Assembly (NCBI RefSeq): GCF_019655335.1
Contig: NZ_BPFD01000020.1
Coordinates: forward strand, 1-60,762
Source: Shewanella hafniensis
GTDB lineage: Bacteria; Pseudomonadota; Gammaproteobacteria; Enterobacterales; Shewanellaceae
Direction of reading: 5' to 3'
Length of the DNA stretch: 60,762 nt
The position numbers were made by a program, and so were the translations under genes. The notes beneath the pieces were generated by a model. The model saw only the letters and a program-made list of their open reading frames with translations, did not search any database and was not told the DNA's origin. This document shows, in pieces, positions 18,601 through 28,459 of this stretch (position 1 is the stretch's first letter; the number at the start of each line of letters is the position of its first letter).

Positions 18601-20127
18601 ATGGCGATTGCCTGCGTCAATACCCGAGCCAGTTGTGGGGTCGAAGCGCCCCAAGTCACAGTTGAAGTGCATCTCAGCAACGGCTTACCAGCATTTAATC
18701 TGGTGGGATTACCCGAAGCGTCGGTAAAAGAAGCTCGCGAGCGGGTGCGCAGCGCGCTGATCAATGCGGGATTCGAGTTTCCAATGCGGCGGATAACCGT
18801 TAACCTCGCGCCAGCAGATTTACCTAAACAAGGTGGCCGCTACGACTTACCCATAGCCGTAGGCATATTGGCCGCATCAGAACAAATCCCCCTTAATAGC
18901 CTAAAAAATCTCGAGTTTGTCGGTGAACTGGCATTGTCTGGACACATACGTTATTGCCAAGGATTATTACCGGCGATTATCGCCGCAAAGCGCCAAGACC
19001 ATACCTTGATATTGCCGCTGGATAATCGCCACGATGCCGAGTTAGTCGGCTATCCCAATGTGTTGTTTGGCTCGCACCTGCAGAGTCTGGCCGCTTATTT
19101 ACAGGGACAAAACCAACTGCCGACGTTAGCGCCACAATTAGAATGGATAAGCCAAGAGACGCCCGAGTCCCATACTTGCCTGAGCGATGTGATTGGCCAA
19201 TATCAGGCCAAGCAAGCACTCGAAATTGCCGCGGCGGGAAACCATAACCTCTTGATGCTTGGCCCGCCGGGTACTGGCAAGACCATGCTTGCCAGCCGCA
19301 TGATGGCGCTATTGCCCGCGCTTAATTATGAGGAAGCGTTAGAAGTGGCGGCAATTCATTCCGTTGCTGGACTCGACATTAAACCGCAGCATTTTTTACA
19401 GCGACCATTTAGGGCGCCGCACCACACGAGTTCTTCGATTTCCCTCGTGGGTGGTGGCAGTATTCCCAAACCCGGTGAAATTTCCCTCGCCCATCGCGGT
19501 GTATTATTCTTGGATGAAGTGGCTGAATTTCCGCGTAAAGTCTTAGATTGCCTGCGCGAACCGATGGAAACCGGCGAAGTAGTGATTTCCCGCGCCGCCG
19601 CTAAACTGACATTTTTGAGTCGATTCCAATTAATCGCAGCGATGAATCCTAGCCCGAGTGGCGACTTGGATAGCCATCATAGATCCAGCCCTGAACAAAT
19701 CCAACGTTACCTTTCACGGCTTTCAGGTCCGTTTCTCGATCGTTTCGACTTGACCATAGAAGTGCCCAAACTCCCCGCGGGCACCTTAACTCAAGCCGCG
19801 CCGCAAACAGAGACCAGCCAAGATATCGCCAAACGAGTGAAGCGCGCGCGTGAGCTACAGCTTGCCCGTGCTGGTGTGCTCAATAGTGAACTCACAGGGA
19901 AACAATTGAAACGCTTTAGCGGACTCAGTGACGCTGATTTAGTGTTTTTGGAGCAAAGCGTGGTAAAGCTTGGCCTCTCGGTTCGCAGTTTTCATCGTAT
20001 ACAAAGAGTTGCGCGTACGATTGCCGATCTGGAACAAGTGCCTAACACAGAACGCCGCCATATTGCCCAAGCACTGGGTTATCGCGCTATGGATAGATTA
20101 CTCGCCCGCTTATCCCAGCAATATTAA
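18601..20127 (+). CDS. comM: YifB/ComM family Mg-chelatase-like AAA+ ATPase
   Basis: The 508-residue protein has an N-terminal Lon-protease-like ChlI domain (residues 1-180), then an AAA+ ATPase core with Walker A GPPGTGKT (221-228), Walker B VLFLDE (301-306) and a C-terminal lid domain. ComM-type helicases of this family promote branch migration and integration of divergent DNA during natural transformation in Vibrio and Haemophilus; older names call it a Mg-chelatase subunit, which is misleading. Length and motifs are normal. The start has an AAAAGGA box; earlier in-frame codons are probably untranslated. It stands alone in its own transcription unit. Confidence 0.93.
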   Translation: MAIACVNTRASCGVEAPQVTVEVHLSNGLPAFNLVGLPEASVKEARERVRSALINAGFEFPMRRITVNLAPADLPKQGGRYDLPIAVGILAASEQIPLNSLKNLEFVGELALSGHIRYCQGLLPAIIAAKRQDHTLILPLDNRHDAELVGYPNVLFGSHLQSLAAYLQGQNQLPTLAPQLEWISQETPESHTCLSDVIGQYQAKQALEIAAAGNHNLLMLGPPGTGKTMLASRMMALLPALNYEEALEVAAIHSVAGLDIKPQHFLQRPFRAPHHTSSSISLVGGGSIPKPGEISLAHRGVLFLDEVAEFPRKVLDCLREPMETGEVVISRAAAKLTFLSRFQLIAAMNPSPSGDLDSHHRSSPEQIQRYLSRLSGPFLDRFDLTIEVPKLPAGTLTQAAPQTETSQDIAKRVKRARELQLARAGVLNSELTGKQLKRFSGLSDADLVFLEQSVVKLGLSVRSFHRIQRVARTIADLEQVPNTERRHIAQALGYRAMDRLLARLSQQY

Positions 20128-20236
20128 GTTTGCCCGGGAATAAATGTTAACAAATGCACCGGCCAGCAGTGCCTAAGATTGAGCCAAACGCCGACACCGA
20201 GTAACATAGGCCTCCAATTTTTGTCAGGGGGCTCGG

Positions 20237-21139
20237 ATGGGAACGCTGTTTTCACAGATAAAAGGCTGTATCGCATTTTTAGGCTACGTTATAAATACCG
20301 TCTTTTGGACTATCCCAATCCTGTTGGTCAGTTTTATAAAACTGATACCTATCAGTTCGTTAAGGACTGCAACTAGCCATGTACTCGATTTTTGTGCCAG
20401 CGCTTGGATCAGTGTTAATGGCGTAATTGAACGCTGCTTACATCCCGTTAAAATTGAACTGAGTGGTGACACCGACTTTTCCACTAAAGAGTGGTACATG
20501 GTGATTGCCAACCACCAGTCTTGGGTCGATATCCTGATCCTGCAGCGGATTTTTAATCGAAAAATCCCTTTCTTGAAGTTTTTCCTCAAGCAAGAACTGA
20601 TTTTTGTGCCGATTTTAGGCCTAGCTTGGTGGGCGCTCGATTTTCCGTTTATGCGCCGTTATAGCACGGCACAGCTACGTAAAAACCCTAAGCTAAAGGG
20701 CAAAGACATTGAAATTACACGTAAAGCCTGTGCTAAGTTCAAAGCTAAACCAGTAAGTGTGATGAACTTTGTCGAAGGCACGCGCTTCAGCAAAGCTAAA
20801 CATCAAAAGCAGAGCTCACAGTTCCAACATTTGTTAAAACCCAAAGCGGGCGGCATGGCCTTCGCGCTATCGGCCATGGGTGAACAGATCCACAAGTTAG
20901 TCGATGTCTCCATTTACTACCCAGACACAGTGCCAAGCTATTGGGACTACCTGACAGGCAAGTTACCAAGCGTTAAAGTACACATCAAGGTTTCTGATAT
21001 TGATCCTGCGATGCGTGGCGATTATATGAATGACCGCGATTTTAAAATTAGCTTTCAAGAACAGTTGAATCAAATCTGGCTCGCTAAGGATCAAGTGTTA
21101 AGCCAACTCGCTAGCCAAGCGGATAAGGAAAAAAGGTAA
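20237..21139 (+). CDS. YihG-like acyltransferase, first tandem copy
   Basis: The 300-residue protein belongs to the PlsC-like lysophospholipid acyltransferases. It has an N-terminal membrane anchor (about residues 12-38), the catalytic HX4D motif NHQSWVD, a FLKQELIFVPILGLAWWALD stretch and the substrate-binding FVEGTRF motif. It resembles E. coli YihG, which acylates lysophosphatidic acid with a distinct fatty-acid preference. It is followed seven bases later by a paralogue of similar size. Together they may set the acyl composition of membrane phospholipids, perhaps including unsaturated or polyunsaturated chains, which is inference. Confidence 0.87.
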   Translation: MGTLFSQIKGCIAFLGYVINTVFWTIPILLVSFIKLIPISSLRTATSHVLDFCASAWISVNGVIERCLHPVKIELSGDTDFSTKEWYMVIANHQSWVDILILQRIFNRKIPFLKFFLKQELIFVPILGLAWWALDFPFMRRYSTAQLRKNPKLKGKDIEITRKACAKFKAKPVSVMNFVEGTRFSKAKHQKQSSQFQHLLKPKAGGMAFALSAMGEQIHKLVDVSIYYPDTVPSYWDYLTGKLPSVKVHIKVSDIDPAMRGDYMNDRDFKISFQEQLNQIWLAKDQVLSQLASQADKEKR

Positions 21140-21146
21140 CCCCATT

Positions 21147-22091
21147 ATGTTGAATTTCTTGCCCGGGCCAGTGTTGTTTATAATCAGTTTGAGTCTACTG
21201 ATTATTAATACCTTAGTGTGGAGTTCGCTTATCAGTCTTGGCGGATTAGTGAAAATCGTAATGCCTACGCAAGGTACACGTAATGCGGTGTCCACCGTCA
21301 TGAATCGTTTTATGTGGGCGTGGGCCTGCTGCAACGGTGGCATTCTATATTTGATCGCTAAAATTGAGTGGGATGTCGAAGGCCTAGAAGGACTCGATAA
21401 AAACAGCTGGTACTTGCTGATCAGCAACCACCTCAGTGGCTTCGATATCGCCGCGCAAACTTACGTGTTACGTAACCACATCCCTATGCTGAAGTTCTTC
21501 CTCAAAAGAGAACTCGCCTATGTGCCGATTATGGGACTGGGTTGTTGGGCGCTGGATATGCCATTTATGAACAGAACCAGCCCTGCAAAACTCAAGAAGA
21601 ATCCAAAGCTTAAGGGCAAAGATTTAGCGACCACACGCCGCGCCTGCGAAAAATTTAAAAATATGCCTACGTCAATCATTAACTATGTTGAAGGCAGCCG
21701 GTTTACCCGTGATAAACATCAACGCCAAAACTCGCCTTATCAACATTTGTTACGTCCTAAAGCAGGTGGAATCGCTTTTACCCTATCGGCCATGGGTGAG
21801 CAATTTACTAACCTGCTGGATATGACAATTGTCTACCCAGATGCGCCTGACGATATTCTGTTTGGGGTGATGAACGGCAAGGTCAGCAAGATTATTGTGC
21901 GGATCAACGCCCTGCCCGTACCTCAAGTCGATCCAACGCGTTATTTCTCTGAGTCTGAGTATCGCGTCGAGTTCCAACGCTGGTTAAACCAAGTGTGGGC
22001 GGAAAAAGATCAACAAATTCATGCGTTACTGCAAACAAATCAAAATGTCGCGGATAGCGCCACCAGCACTAATCACACTCAAGCAAGCTAG
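21147..22091 (+). CDS. YihG-like acyltransferase, second tandem copy
   Basis: The 314-residue paralogue of the gene just upstream shares long blocks with it (KFFLKRELAYVPIMGLGCWALD, KNPKLKGKD, LSAMGEQ). The HX4D motif is NHLSGFD and the glycerol-phosphate motif YVEGSRF. The membrane anchor lies near residues 5-35. Differences cluster in the N-terminus and the acceptor region, so the copies may prefer different acyl donors. The C-terminus carries a short Thr/Ser-rich tail not found in copy 1. Its stop is 8 bases from the convergent DUF523 relic. Confidence 0.87.
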   Translation: MLNFLPGPVLFIISLSLLIINTLVWSSLISLGGLVKIVMPTQGTRNAVSTVMNRFMWAWACCNGGILYLIAKIEWDVEGLEGLDKNSWYLLISNHLSGFDIAAQTYVLRNHIPMLKFFLKRELAYVPIMGLGCWALDMPFMNRTSPAKLKKNPKLKGKDLATTRRACEKFKNMPTSIINYVEGSRFTRDKHQRQNSPYQHLLRPKAGGIAFTLSAMGEQFTNLLDMTIVYPDAPDDILFGVMNGKVSKIIVRINALPVPQVDPTRYFSESEYRVEFQRWLNQVWAEKDQQIHALLQTNQNVADSATSTNHTQAS

Positions 22092-22098
22092 CTCGTCT

Positions 22099-22383
22099 CT
22101 AGCTTTGCTCTAGTTCAGCAACGCATGTCGCTGCAGCGGATAACTCCAATTCATTGAATACGGTTATTCCTGCGGCGCTGAGTTTTTCAGCCGTTAATCC
22201 TTGCCCCGCAATTAACTGTTTTTCAAATTGACCATCGTAAATCTGCCTATTACCACAGGATGGACTGCGGGCTTTTAAAATCGCCACTTTAATCCCGTGT
22301 TGCTGCGCCAGCTTAAGCGCGAGATCGGCTCCTAGACTAAAAGCGTGGGTCACATCCTCACCTTGGGCAGTTAAGATGCGCAG
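22099..22383 (-). pseudogene. DUF523 protein, N-terminally truncated relic
   Basis: The frame reads about 90 residues that match the C-terminal half of DUF523 proteins, including LTAQGEDVTHAF, ARSPSCG, IYDGQF and GQGLTAEKLSAAGITVF. The N-terminal half, with the usual SACLLG and CPE cysteine motifs, is missing: upstream the frame soon meets a stop codon and I find the lost part in no other frame. A GTG at 22353 opens the longest start-initiated piece (84 residues), but nothing suggests it is functional. The deletion end abuts the prpR control region. Confidence 0.75.
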
Positions 22384-22557
22384 TCCAATCCGCTTGCCCG
22401 AGTAAACAACTGCTCACTAACACTTTTTCCTCTGTCATCCCCAAATGTCTCATTCCGCCCATAGCATAACGCGAAGGATAAACATGCCAAATGTATTTGG
22501 ACGATTTTCCCCAAACCATCAACATCCGCAACGAAGTCGGAAAATGAAAACCACATC

Positions 22558-22569
22558 ATTGTTGACAAT
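22558..22569. promoter_or_regulatory. PrpR-like operator 1 (ATTGTTGACAAT)
   Basis: This 12-bp near-palindrome matches the later sites at 22688 and 22727. Three copies lie ahead of the GntR-type prpR gene. The motif type matches what I recall of GntR-family PrpR sites in Shewanella. Confidence 0.65.
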
Positions 22570-22687
22570 TTAATATTTAAAATGCGTAATTAAAAATATT
22601 AAAATCGACAACCTAAAAATAAAACAATTTAAATCAATAATTTAAATAATATCAATCTACAATGTAGACTTACGTCTAAGTAAACAC

Positions 22688-22699
22688 ATTGTTGACAAT
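22688..22699. promoter_or_regulatory. PrpR-like operator 2 (ATTGTTGACAAT)
   Basis: Identical to the site at 22558-22569. It lies 53 bases ahead of the chosen prpR start, inside the presumed promoter or 5' leader, suited to autorepression. Confidence 0.7.
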
Positions 22700-22726
22700 C
22701 CACCAAGGGAGGGCTATTTTTTACCC

Positions 22727-22738
22727 ATTGTCGACAAT
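22727..22738. promoter_or_regulatory. PrpR-like operator 3 (ATTGTCGACAAT)
   Basis: A perfect 12-bp palindrome 39 bases (centre to centre) from operator 2 and just ahead of the prpR start. The close pair suggests cooperative binding. Confidence 0.72.
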
Positions 22739-22751
22739 CCTATTAATAGTG

Positions 22752-23528
22752 ATGCGCTCTATGTTGAAGCAAGACACGACGTTCGTTTCTGATGACACTC
22801 AAGTTCCCCACCTGCATAAGGTCAAATCGACCTCGGCAGATAAAACGTCGACCACACTCGCCGATCAAATTTTGGTGCAGATCCAAACCAGCATCATCAA
22901 AGGCGAACTGCCTGCGGGCAGTAAAATTAACGAGCAAGCGCTGGCCGAAAAATACGGCATCAGCCGCGGCCCAACCCGCGAAGCCCTGCAAACCTTAGAA
23001 AGACAACGCTTAGTGGTGCGCGCCCCCCATGTTGGCGCCCGCGTCGCACAACTGACAGTGAGCGAACTTAACGACTTATATCAACTGCGTAGCGTACTCG
23101 AAGGCATGGCCTGCGAACTGGCCGCCAGCCGCATCACGCCTGAGCAACTCGAAAAACTGCAAAACCTGCTGGCGGTACAAGAAGCGGCGCTCGCCAAGGG
23201 AGATACTTACTTCCAAGAGGAAGGCGATGTCGATTTTCACTACCAAATTATTCAAGCCAGCGGTAACAAGCATCTGCAGGAAACCTTAGTCGGCGGCCTG
23301 TACCACCTGCTACGTATGTATCGCTACCAGTGCACTAATAAAAATCGCCCCGTGAAAGCCATTGCCGAACACAGACTCATAGTCGAAGCCATTGCCCAGC
23401 GCGATGGTGAGTTGGCCAGTTTGCTGATGCGCCGCCATATCGAACAGGGGCGTAAAAATACCGAATTACGCTTAATTGAATTGCAAGCCAATGCAGCCGC
23501 AAAAGAAACCTTAGCCAACATTAGCTAA
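22752..23528 (+). CDS. prpR: GntR-family regulator of the methylcitrate operon
   Basis: The product of about 258 residues is a FadR-subfamily GntR protein: a winged helix-turn-helix (GSKINEQALAEKYGISRGPTREAL, quoted in part) followed by an all-helical FCD effector domain with its metal/ligand histidines (DVDFHYQII, MRRHIEQG). It heads the prpBC-acnD-prpF cluster and probably represses it until 2-methylcitrate or a related intermediate accumulates. This type replaces the sigma-54 activator PrpR of enterobacteria. The start is uncertain: upstream in-frame ATG codons would place the operators inside the coding region, so 22752 or 22761 is preferred, though neither has a strong ribosome-binding site. 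Confidence 0.88.
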   Translation: MRSMLKQDTTFVSDDTQVPHLHKVKSTSADKTSTTLADQILVQIQTSIIKGELPAGSKINEQALAEKYGISRGPTREALQTLERQRLVVRAPHVGARVAQLTVSELNDLYQLRSVLEGMACELAASRITPEQLEKLQNLLAVQEAALAKGDTYFQEEGDVDFHYQIIQASGNKHLQETLVGGLYHLLRMYRYQCTNKNRPVKAIAEHRLIVEAIAQRDGELASLLMRRHIEQGRKNTELRLIELQANAAAKETLANIS

Positions 23529-23579
23529 GTTCTTACGGCTCAATATGCCCACTTCCCATAAATGGAAAAGGATAAGACC

Positions 23580-24458
23580 ATGACCCAAAGCGCAGGATTA
23601 CGTTTTCGCCAAGCTCTTGCTAAGGCTAAACCGTTACAAATCGTTGGCACCACCAATGCCTATTTTGCCTTGATGGCAGAGCAAACTGGCTTCCAAGCCT
23701 TGTATCTTTCGGGCGCTGGCGTTGCCAATGCTTCCTACGGTTTGCCTGACTTAGGTATGACCTCAATGAACGACGTGCTGATCGATGCCGGTCGTATCAC
23801 CTCAGCCACACAAGTGCCTTTATTGGTAGATATCGATACTGGCTGGGGCGGCGCATTCAACATTGCTCGTACCATCAAAGAATTCGAAAAAATCGGCGTC
23901 GCCGCAGTGCACATGGAAGACCAAGTGTCGCAAAAGCGTTGCGGCCACAGACCTAACAAAGCGGTCGTGAGCATTGAAGAAATGGTGGATCGCATTAAAG
24001 CGGCCGTCGATGCCCGTACCGATCCTAACTTTGTGATCATGGCGCGTACCGATGCGGTTGCCGTTGAAGGCTTAGAAGCCGGTATCGAACGCGCAAAAGC
24101 CTATATCGCCGCCGGTGCCGACATGATCTTCGCCGAAGCCTTAACTGAGCTAGACCAATATCGCCACTTTAAAGCCCAAGTCAAAGCACCAATTTTGGCC
24201 AACATGACCGAATTTGGTCAAACCCAATTGTTCAATAAAGAAGAACTCGCCGAGGCGGGTGCCGACATGGTGCTTTATCCACTCGGCACTTTCCGTGCAG
24301 CCAACCAAGCGGCGCTAAATGTGATGCAAGCCTTAATGAACGACGGCCACCAGCGCAACGTGTTAGATACCATGCAAACCCGCGCCGATTTATATAAGTA
24401 CCTAGGCTACCATGAGTTTGAAAACAAATTAGATCAACTGTTTAGCCAAGATAAATAA
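23580..24458 (+). CDS. prpB: 2-methylisocitrate lyase
   Basis: The 292-residue enzyme cleaves 2-methylisocitrate to succinate and pyruvate, the last step of the methylcitrate cycle. The isocitrate lyase superfamily signature KRCGHRP with the catalytic cysteine is present, as are the DIDTGWGG and MARTDA motifs that bind Mg and substrate. Length is normal. The AAGGATAAGACC leader supports the start six codons inside the longest frame. It is followed by prpC after a 96-base gap with no terminator. Confidence 0.96.
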   Translation: MTQSAGLRFRQALAKAKPLQIVGTTNAYFALMAEQTGFQALYLSGAGVANASYGLPDLGMTSMNDVLIDAGRITSATQVPLLVDIDTGWGGAFNIARTIKEFEKIGVAAVHMEDQVSQKRCGHRPNKAVVSIEEMVDRIKAAVDARTDPNFVIMARTDAVAVEGLEAGIERAKAYIAAGADMIFAEALTELDQYRHFKAQVKAPILANMTEFGQTQLFNKEELAEAGADMVLYPLGTFRAANQAALNVMQALMNDGHQRNVLDTMQTRADLYKYLGYHEFENKLDQLFSQDK

Positions 24459-24554
24459 CCGACAAGCTGCCGCCCTACATCAGCAGCCTTAACCAATAAA
24501 CGCCAGTGCTCGGCGCTGGCAATAATCAAATAGCGTTAACGGAAGGATTACATT

Positions 24555-25682
24555 ATGTCAGAAGGTAAAAAGTTAAGCGGCGCAGGACTACGTGGCCAAA
24601 GCGCAGGCGAAACCGCATTAAGCACAGTGGGCGTGTCAGGTTCGGGCCTCACGTACCGCGGTTATGATGTGAAAGATCTCGGTGAAAACGCCACCTTCGA
24701 AGAAGTCGCCTATCTCATTCTTTACGGCGAGTTGCCCACTCAAGCCCAGCTTGATGCCTACAAAACCAAACTCAAAGGTCTTCGCGGTCTGCCACAAGCC
24801 TTAAAAGAAGTGTTAGAGCGCATTCCTGCAGACACTCATCCTATGGATGTGATGCGTACTGGTTGCTCTATGCTGGGCAATTTAGAAGCCGAGCACAACT
24901 TTAGCGAACAGAGTGAAATCACCGATCGCCTATTAGCCGCCTTCCCATCAATCATCTGTTACTGGTATCGCTTTAGTCACGACGGTGTGCGTATCGACAC
25001 TGAAACCGATGACGACCAAATTGGCGCCCACTTCCTGCATTTATTACACGGTAAAGCGCCGTCTGAACTGCATGCAAAAGTGATGGACGTATCCTTGATT
25101 CTTTATGCAGAACATGAATTTAACGCATCAACCTTTACCGCTCGCGTCTGTGCTTCCACCCTGTCAGACATGCATTCATGCGTCACTGGTGCCATTGGTT
25201 CACTGCGCGGCCCGCTGCATGGCGGCGCAAACGAAGCGGCGATGGAACTCATTCAAGACATGAAAGATGAAGCCGATGCCCGCGACATCTTAATGGGTAA
25301 GCTGGAGCGTAAAGATAAAATCATGGGCTTCGGCCATGCGATTTACCGCGACAGCGATCCACGTAATGCCATCATCAAAGAATGGTCAGAAAAACTAGCG
25401 GCAGCCAACGGTGACGACCGCCTATATCGCGTATCGGTCGCCTGTGAAGCTCTGATGTGGGAACAGAAAAAGCTCTTCTGTAATGCAGATTTTTTCCACG
25501 CCAGCGCGTACCACTATATGGACATTCCGACTAAATTGTTTACGCCTATCTTCGTGTGTTCACGGGTAACAGGCTGGGCGGCGCACGTGATGGAGCAACG
25601 CTCTAACAACCGCATCATCCGCCCGAGTGCCGATTATGTGGGCGTGGCACCGCGCAAAGTGGTACCGATTGCCAACCGTTAA
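24555..25682 (+). CDS. prpC: 2-methylcitrate synthase
   Basis: The 375-residue enzyme condenses propionyl-CoA with oxaloacetate. Citrate synthase family motifs are GSLRGPLHGGANEAAM with an active-site histidine, GFGHAIYRDSDPR and the catalytic aspartate region DFFHASAYHYMDIP. The size and the position between prpB and acnD point to the methylcitrate form rather than the larger type II GltA. A GGAAGGA box precedes the ATG. Confidence 0.96.
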   Translation: MSEGKKLSGAGLRGQSAGETALSTVGVSGSGLTYRGYDVKDLGENATFEEVAYLILYGELPTQAQLDAYKTKLKGLRGLPQALKEVLERIPADTHPMDVMRTGCSMLGNLEAEHNFSEQSEITDRLLAAFPSIICYWYRFSHDGVRIDTETDDDQIGAHFLHLLHGKAPSELHAKVMDVSLILYAEHEFNASTFTARVCASTLSDMHSCVTGAIGSLRGPLHGGANEAAMELIQDMKDEADARDILMGKLERKDKIMGFGHAIYRDSDPRNAIIKEWSEKLAAANGDDRLYRVSVACEALMWEQKKLFCNADFFHASAYHYMDIPTKLFTPIFVCSRVTGWAAHVMEQRSNNRIIRPSADYVGVAPRKVVPIANR

Positions 25683-25762
25683 GCAAAACTGACCCCAATT
25701 GGCGCGAGATTTCACTCAACGTGATGCTCGCGCCAACTTCATTTTCCGAAATGGATGATGTT

Positions 25763-28366
25763 ATGAGCACTGTTATGAACACCCAATATCGCAAGCCCTT
25801 ACCAGGCACCAAACTCGATTACTTCGATACCCGCGAAGCCGTGGAAGCCATTGCGCCAGGCAGCTACGCCAAGCTGCCTTATACCTCGCGCGTTTTAGCT
25901 GAAAACTTAGTCCGCCGCTGCGATCCGGCCGTTTTGACCGACTCGCTAAAACAGATTATCGAGTCTAAGCAAGAACTCGATTTCCCTTGGTTTCCTGCCC
26001 GAGTGGTGTGCCACGATATTTTGGGGCAAACCGCCTTAGTTGACCTTGCGGGTCTGCGTGATGCGATTGCGGCGAAAGGGGGCGACCCAGCTAAAGTGAA
26101 CCCAGTGGTGCCAACTCAATTAATTGTCGATCACTCACTCGCCGTCGAATTTGGCGGTTTCGATAAAGACGCCTTTGCTAAAAACCGCGCCATCGAAGAC
26201 AGACGCAACGAAGACAGATTCCACTTTATTGATTGGACGCAAAAAGCCTTTAAGAATATCGATGTTATCCCTCAGGGTAATGGCATCATGCACCAAATTA
26301 ACTTAGAGCGTATGTCACCTGTAGTGCATGCGCGCGATGGTGTTGCCTTTCCCGATACCTTAGTCGGCACCGACAGCCACACACCACACGTTGATGCACT
26401 GGGCGTTATCGCCATTGGTGTCGGCGGACTAGAAGCCGAAAGTGTCATGCTGGGCCGCGCCTCTTACATGCGCCTACCAGACATTATCGGTGTCGAGCTC
26501 ACGGGCAGGCTGCAAGCTGGCATTACAGCGACCGATATCGTACTGGCGTTGACCGAATTTTTACGCGCACAAAAAGTGGTGTCTTCTTACTTAGAGTTCT
26601 TCGGCGAAGGCGCCGCGGCGCTGACACTCGGCGATCGCGCCACCATTTCGAACATGACGCCTGAATTTGGCGCCACAGCCGCCATGTTCTATATCGATCA
26701 ACAAACGCTGGATTATTTGACCTTAACCGGCCGCGAAGCCGAGCAAGTCAAACTGGTTGAAACCTATGCAAAAACTGCAGGTTTGTGGAGCGACGACTTA
26801 AAACAGGCCGAATATCCACGGGTACTGCATTTTGATTTATCTTCGGTGGTGCGCACCATTGCAGGACCATCAAACCCACATGCACGGGTGCCAACATCAG
26901 AATTGGCTCAGCGAGGCATTAGCGGTGTGGTCGAAAACGAACCAGGCTTAATGCCAGATGGCGCTGTGATTATCGCCGCCATCACTAGCTGTACCAACAC
27001 CAGCAACCCACGCAACGTAATTGCCGCAGGTCTGATTGCCCGTAACGCTAACGCCAAAGGCTTGAGCCGCAAACCTTGGGTCAAAACCTCACTCGCCCCT
27101 GGATCTAAAGCGGTGCAACTCTATTTAGAAGAGGCCAATTTATTACCTGAGCTTGAGCAACTTGGCTTTGGGATCGTCGGCTTTGCCTGTACTACCTGTA
27201 ACGGCATGAGCGGCGCACTGGATCCTGTTATTCAAAAAGAAGTCATCGACCGCGACTTGTACGCCACTGCCGTATTATCCGGTAACCGAAACTTCGATGG
27301 CCGTATTCATCCCTATGCTAAACAAGCCTTCTTAGCATCGCCGCCATTGGTGGTGGCCTATGCGATTGCTGGCACCATACGTTTCGATATCGAAAAGGAT
27401 GTGCTGGGAGTAGATAAAGACGGTAACCCAGTCAAACTTATCGACATTTGGCCATCGGATGAAGAAATCGATGCCGTGATTGCTAAAAGCGTTAAACCTG
27501 AGCAGTTCCGCAAAGTGTACGAACCCATGTTCGATTTAGCCGTCGATTATGGCGAGCAAATAAGCCCGCTGTACGATTGGCGAGCGCAGTCGACTTATAT
27601 TCGCCGCCCTCCTTATTGGGAAGGCGCGTTGGCGGGTGAACGTACATTAAAAGGCATGCGACCACTGGCGGTGCTGGGTGACAACATCACCACAGACCAT
27701 TTATCGCCATCGAACGCCATTATGATGGACAGCGCCGCAGGCGAATATCTGCACAAGATGGGCTTGCCAGAAGAAGACTTTAACTCTTATGCCACCCATC
27801 GCGGCGATCACTTAACCGCCCAACGCGCGACTTTTGCCAACCCTAAGCTTAAAAACGAGATGGCGCTGGTTGACGGCAAAGTACAGCAAGGCTCCCTTGC
27901 CCGTATCGAACCCGAAGGCCAAGTGACCCGTATGTGGGAAGCGATTGAAACCTATATGGAACGTAAGCAGCCGCTGATCATCATAGCGGGCGCTGACTAC
28001 GGCCAAGGATCGTCCCGTGACTGGGCCGCCAAAGGCGTACGTTTAGCGGGCGTTGAGGCCATTGTTGCCGAAGGTTTCGAGCGTATTCATCGCACTAACT
28101 TAGTGGGTATGGGCGTGTTGCCGCTGGAATTTAAAGCGGGCGACAATCGTGCAACTTATGCCATAGACGGCACCGAAGTGTTCGATGTGCTCGGCACGCC
28201 AGCGCCACGAGCGGATTTGACTGTCGTTATCAGCCGTAAAAATGGTGAGCGCATCGAAGTGCCAGTCACCTGTCGTCTCGATACCGCCGAAGAAGTCTCG
28301 ATCTACGAGGCGGGCGGCGTATTGCAGCGTTTTGCTCAGGACTTTTTAGAGTCGAATCTGAAGTAA
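25763..28366 (+). CDS. acnD: Fe/S-dependent 2-methylisocitrate dehydratase
   Basis: The 867-residue aconitase-family protein dehydrates 2-methylcitrate to 2-methyl-aconitate. Cluster-binding cysteines are in AITSCTNTSNP and FACTTCNGMSG, and the C-terminal swivel domain holds GADYGQGSSRDWAAKG. AcnD with PrpF replaces the PrpD of enterobacteria: AcnD yields a trans-type 2-methylaconitate that PrpF converts so an aconitase can finish the step. The chosen start has GGAT eight bases ahead; the open frame extends 14 codons further upstream. Confidence 0.95.
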   Translation: MSTVMNTQYRKPLPGTKLDYFDTREAVEAIAPGSYAKLPYTSRVLAENLVRRCDPAVLTDSLKQIIESKQELDFPWFPARVVCHDILGQTALVDLAGLRDAIAAKGGDPAKVNPVVPTQLIVDHSLAVEFGGFDKDAFAKNRAIEDRRNEDRFHFIDWTQKAFKNIDVIPQGNGIMHQINLERMSPVVHARDGVAFPDTLVGTDSHTPHVDALGVIAIGVGGLEAESVMLGRASYMRLPDIIGVELTGRLQAGITATDIVLALTEFLRAQKVVSSYLEFFGEGAAALTLGDRATISNMTPEFGATAAMFYIDQQTLDYLTLTGREAEQVKLVETYAKTAGLWSDDLKQAEYPRVLHFDLSSVVRTIAGPSNPHARVPTSELAQRGISGVVENEPGLMPDGAVIIAAITSCTNTSNPRNVIAAGLIARNANAKGLSRKPWVKTSLAPGSKAVQLYLEEANLLPELEQLGFGIVGFACTTCNGMSGALDPVIQKEVIDRDLYATAVLSGNRNFDGRIHPYAKQAFLASPPLVVAYAIAGTIRFDIEKDVLGVDKDGNPVKLIDIWPSDEEIDAVIAKSVKPEQFRKVYEPMFDLAVDYGEQISPLYDWRAQSTYIRRPPYWEGALAGERTLKGMRPLAVLGDNITTDHLSPSNAIMMDSAAGEYLHKMGLPEEDFNSYATHRGDHLTAQRATFANPKLKNEMALVDGKVQQGSLARIEPEGQVTRMWEAIETYMERKQPLIIIAGADYGQGSSRDWAAKGVRLAGVEAIVAEGFERIHRTNLVGMGVLPLEFKAGDNRATYAIDGTEVFDVLGTPAPRADLTVVISRKNGERIEVPVTCRLDTAEEVSIYEAGGVLQRFAQDFLESNLK

Positions 28367-28459
28367 AACTCGCTTTCAACAGGTGGCGACTCCACACGTG
28401 AATCGCCACCTTTGATAGCAACACTAACCTGTATCGCTATTCCCTTTGGAGTTAATAGC

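Noticed and set aside
22371..22568. 65-codon frame upstream of the DUF523 relic, considered as its lost N-terminal half
   Set aside because: It contains none of the DUF523 N-terminal motifs (SACLLG, CPE).
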